The translations under genes were made by a program, and so were the position numbers. From Clostridia bacterium (GTDB lineage: Bacteria > Bacillota_E > SLMV01 > PUMD01), in the NCBI GenBank assembly GCA_007128555.1, contig SKXF01000385.1:1-7357 (forward strand): a DNA stretch of 7,357 nucleotides. Reading direction: 5' to 3'. Each line of letters starts with the position of its first letter. Within the stretch, counting starts at the first letter, position 1. This document shows, piece by piece, positions 5,177 to 7,357 of this stretch. The notes beneath the pieces were generated by a model. The model was not told where the DNA came from and did no database searches. It worked only from the letters and a program-made list of their open reading frames with translations.

Positions 5177-6406
5177 ATGGGAGAATCAGACCCCAAGACG
5201 AAATCTAAACCCTCAGGCACCAATGATACCCATCATCTTCTGATCCTCAGCAGGGTATCTGCCGCTGTCAGTGGCCTGGGAAACATTGATGCCGTCCTTC
5301 GAGTGGGTTTGGACAAGACGCTTGAGTATATGGATGGTGCAGCAGGGGGGATCATGCTGCTCGATGAGGAGACGCGAACGTTGCGGTATCGTGTTTATCG
5401 CGGACTGTCTCCGCGATACGCCGATGAGATGCACCATTCGGTTGACGAGGGCATAACGGGCAGAGTGGTGCAGACAGGACGGGCGGTGCTTCTCGATGAC
5501 ATCACCGAGGAGGCCGGGGCTGCGCGACGGCACCTGATTGATATGGAAGGCCTGCGTGCTTTCATCAGCGTGCCGCTCCGGTCCCGAGAGCGCGTACTTG
5601 GTGTGATGAATTGTGCGAGCCGGGTGCCCCGTGTTTTTTCTGAGACGGGCATGCATCTATTGCACTCCATCGGCGATCAGCTGGGCATGGCCGTGGAGCA
5701 GGCCAATCTTTATGAGGCGCTGGACCGGAGCCGGAGGAGTTACTGGCGTGTCGCACGCCGTCTTATCGTCGCTCAAGAGGAGGAACGGGAAAGGATTGCG
5801 CGTGACCTGCATGACGAGACCAGTCAATCCCTCGCAGGATTATCGCTCAAACTGCAGGTTCTCAAGGAGTTGAGTGACCTGCTGGGTATAGACGATCACA
5901 GGTTTCGGAGCATCCTGGAGGAGTCACACACCTCTGCTATGAGCATCAACCAGGAAGTTGGACGCTTGATCGCTGATCTTCGTCCAACCCTTCTGAGTAC
6001 TCTTGGGTTCGCTCCTGCCCTGAGGCAGTATGCCGAATCTCATTTGACCCCCGTAGGCATCGAAGTATCCTTTCATCTTGACGATATCGGCCATCGCCTC
6101 CGTCCGAATGTTGAGGTCAGCCTGTTTCGCTGGGCACAGGGGGCCATAGGGAACGTGATCAGGCATGCAGATGCGAGCAAGGTATCCATTTCGCTCCATG
6201 ATAGGGGCGATATCGTGGAGTTGAGAGTAGTGGACGATGGACGGGGTTTTGATGTCAGGAGTCTATCCGGTGACAGCGAACGGGGACAGGGCACCGGACT
6301 CCTGATTATGAAGGAACGGCTAGAACTTGTCGGCGGGAACTGTGCCATAGACTCGCAGCCAGGCAAGGGAAGCACCGTGGTGGCCAGGCTTCCCGCGGGT
6401 ACCTGA
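5177..6406 (+). CDS. Soluble GAF-domain sensor histidine kinase (HisKA_3 / NarL-partner class)
   Basis: This 409-residue protein has no signal peptide or membrane segment, so it is predicted to be cytoplasmic. A GAF sensory domain spans about residues 36-177 (GGIMLLDEETRTLRYRVYRG, GITGRVVQTGRAVLLDD, ISVPLRSRERVLGVM). A linker helix then leads into the dimerisation and phosphoacceptor segment QEEERERIARDLHDETSQSL, with H212 as the phosphorylated histidine and the usual HDE triad. The HATPase_c domain has the N-box around N326 (GNVIRHADAS), the G1 box DDGRGFD (353-359) and G2 GTGLLIMKERLELVGG. Unusually, the Glu normally preceding the N-box Asn by four residues in this class is Gly322. The signal is unknown; GAF domains may bind small ligands, haem or NO-type gases, and no diagnostic cofactor Cys/His set is evident. 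It lies 32 nt upstream of its probable partner regulator in the same orientation. Confidence 0.92.
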   Translation: MGESDPKTKSKPSGTNDTHHLLILSRVSAAVSGLGNIDAVLRVGLDKTLEYMDGAAGGIMLLDEETRTLRYRVYRGLSPRYADEMHHSVDEGITGRVVQTGRAVLLDDITEEAGAARRHLIDMEGLRAFISVPLRSRERVLGVMNCASRVPRVFSETGMHLLHSIGDQLGMAVEQANLYEALDRSRRSYWRVARRLIVAQEEERERIARDLHDETSQSLAGLSLKLQVLKELSDLLGIDDHRFRSILEESHTSAMSINQEVGRLIADLRPTLLSTLGFAPALRQYAESHLTPVGIEVSFHLDDIGHRLRPNVEVSLFRWAQGAIGNVIRHADASKVSISLHDRGDIVELRVVDDGRGFDVRSLSGDSERGQGTGLLIMKERLELVGGNCAIDSQPGKGSTVVARLPAGT

Positions 6407-6423
6407 GCGGCAAGCGCTGGGAC

Positions 6424-6430
6424 GGAGGAG
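6424..6430 (+). promoter_or_regulatory. Ribosome binding site of the response regulator
   Basis: GGAGGAG lies 8 nt before ATG 6439, within the 32-nt gap after the kinase stop. It supports separate initiation in one transcript. Confidence 0.8.
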
Positions 6431-6438
6431 CGAGCGCC

Positions 6439-7095
6439 ATGAGCATCATCAGAGTACTAATTGTCGATGATCACGCCATTGTCCGCGAGGGAATCTGTGC
6501 GCTTCTTGGTTTATCACCCGAGGTCGAGGTGGTTGGCGAGGCGGTCAATGGGAGGGAGTCCCTGGCCAAGGTTAGGCAGATGGAACCTCATGTGGTTCTC
6601 ATGGATATCGCAATGCCGATCATGGATGGCTTGGAGGCAACGCGACGCCTCACCCAGAGCCACCCGGACGTCAAGATCCTGGTGCTCACACAGTATAACG
6701 ATAAAGAGTACGTGTTCCCCATCATTGAGGCGGGAGCTATGGGCTTTCTTAGCAAGACAGCGGCTTCCTCGGAATTGCTCACCGCCATTCGAGCGGTGAG
6801 CAAGGGCAACTCTTTCCTGTCCCCATCGATTACGCGTTTTCTGGTTGACGCATACCGCTCTGATGGTGGAACCAGCCGGGCCCACGATTCTTATGATGAT
6901 CTGACGAAGCGAGAGCGGGAAGTTCTCAAGCTGCTGGCAGAAGGGTACACGGCAAGGGAGATTGCCGAGATGCTGGGTCTGAGTATCAAAACGATAGACG
7001 GATATCGATCGAATCTCATGGGTAAGTTGGACCTGCATAACCGGGTTGAGCTGGTGAAATACGCACTTCGGAAGGGCATAACGACCTTGCAATGA
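6439..7095 (+). CDS. NarL/FixJ-family response regulator (REC + LuxR-type HTH)
   Basis: This 218-residue protein has the standard two-domain layout. The receiver domain (about 3-120) has acidic pair D10-D11, phosphoacceptor D56 in VVLMDIAMPIMDG, the switch residue T84 in LVLTQY and K106 in GFLSKTA. All expected phosphorylation residues are present. After a linker, the LuxR/GerE helix-turn-helix (about 153-216) reads LTKREREVLKLLAEGYTARE, then IAEMLGLSIKTIDGYRSNLM. The recognition helix has IDGYR where many relatives have VETHR, so DNA specificity may differ. Phosphotransfer from the adjacent HisKA_3 kinase is inferred from class match and operon spacing. Its target promoter is unknown; autoregulation of the operon is possible. 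The TGA stop is the beginning of a 12-bp hairpin. Confidence 0.95.
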   Translation: MSIIRVLIVDDHAIVREGICALLGLSPEVEVVGEAVNGRESLAKVRQMEPHVVLMDIAMPIMDGLEATRRLTQSHPDVKILVLTQYNDKEYVFPIIEAGAMGFLSKTAASSELLTAIRAVSKGNSFLSPSITRFLVDAYRSDGGTSRAHDSYDDLTKREREVLKLLAEGYTAREIAEMLGLSIKTIDGYRSNLMGKLDLHNRVELVKYALRKGITTLQ

Positions 7096-7122
7096 GAGCG
7101 GTCTCTCGTGGAGACCGCTCTC
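7094..7122. terminator. Hairpin between convergent genes, probable bidirectional terminator
   Basis: GAGAGCGGTCTC (7094-7105) pairs perfectly with GAGACCGCTCTC (7111-7122) around a 5-nt loop TCGTG. The left arm overlaps the TGA stop of the response regulator. The stem is GC-rich and 12 bp long, but only TT follows it on the + strand, and the - strand side has ATTGC. It therefore lacks the classic U-tract. Its position between convergent genes favours a bidirectional terminator or 3'-end stabilising stem. Confidence 0.7.
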
Positions 7123-7139
7123 TTCGTCCGAGCCCTTGT

Positions 7140-7357
7140 TTACAGTCCCGCAGCGGCCAGGATGTCTGGAACCACTTCTTCTTTGCCAATCGCCATGATG
7201 TGCACTCCATCGCACAGGGAGTTTTCCTTGAGGGTTGAGATCAGCCGTGCAGCGATCTCCACGCCCTTGGCAAGCGCCCCTCCCCTTGATGCGCCCGCCA
7301 GCTCTTTGATCAGCTCTGAAGGCACCTCGATTCCGGGTACATTATTGTGCACGAATC
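7140..7357 (-). CDS. Methylenetetrahydrofolate reductase (MetF-like), C-terminal fragment
   Basis: This is a reverse-strand gene cut by the right window edge; the visible 72 residues end at TAA (7142-7140). They read FVHNNVPGIEVPSELIKELA, then GVEIAARLISTLK, and finish GVHIMAIGKEEVVPDILAAAGL. The N-x-V-P-G-I-x-V-P motif, the G-x-x-IA helix and GVHIMA are the hallmarks of the C-terminus of the MTHFR TIM barrel. The final strand normally carries GVHIM(A/T) and a short last helix. Established role: reduction of 5,10-methylene-tetrahydrofolate to 5-methyl-tetrahydrofolate for methionine synthesis or the Wood-Ljungdahl methyl branch. Which of these, and whether a homocysteine methyltransferase domain is fused upstream, lies outside the window. 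The GTG at 7352 is internal, not the true start. Confidence 0.85.
   Translation of the reverse strand, partial: FVHNNVPGIEVPSELIKELAGASRGGALAKGVEIAARLISTLKENSLCDGVHIMAIGKEEVVPDILAAAGL

Overview
The window is an ordinary-looking chromosomal stretch from a bacterium of roughly 50-58% GC by eye. It has loose gene packing: intergenic gaps are about 0.28-0.82 kb, with GTG start use and strong purine-rich Shine-Dalgarno (SD) sites. The gene mix is a soluble GAF histidine kinase with a NarL/FixJ-type regulator, a YcaQ-type DNA glycosylase, a PerR-like Fur protein, a leucine/valine dehydrogenase, a fused-type Usp domain and a folate reductase. This would fit Chloroflexota or another deep-branching Gram-positive-like lineage. 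That placement is a guess from gene content; there is no rRNA or other marker.

Left to right on the + strand: (1) the 3' end of a universal-stress-protein domain, cut by the window edge; (2) a gap with a 17-bp tandem duplication; (3) a YcaQ/AlkX-like winged-helix DNA glycosylase carrying the QxD motif; (4) a gap with a possible 37-codon leader ORF and a small hairpin; (5) a PerR-like regulator with the complete regulatory metal site and the structural Cys4 zinc site; (6) a ~560-bp gap whose reverse strand holds an unusually coding-like short frame; (7) a complete Leu/Val-type amino acid dehydrogenase with a strong SD; (8) an ~820-bp gap with no convincing gene, ending in an AT-rich probable promoter; (9) a histidine kinase / response regulator pair, almost certainly one operon. 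On the - strand at the right edge is the C-terminus of a MetF-like methylenetetrahydrofolate reductase. It converges on the response regulator, and a perfect 12-bp hairpin lies between them.

The genes mostly look like independent units. Three of them (Usp domain, DNA-crosslink glycosylase, PerR) fit stress defence. The kinase/regulator pair is the only clear functional partnership. I found no transposase, CRISPR array, tRNA, rRNA, toxin-antitoxin or phage signature, and no evidence of a dramatic new system. The points most worth a second look are the Glu-to-Gly change in the kinase N-box, the coding-like reverse-strand fragment upstream of the dehydrogenase, and the possible leader ORF before perR.
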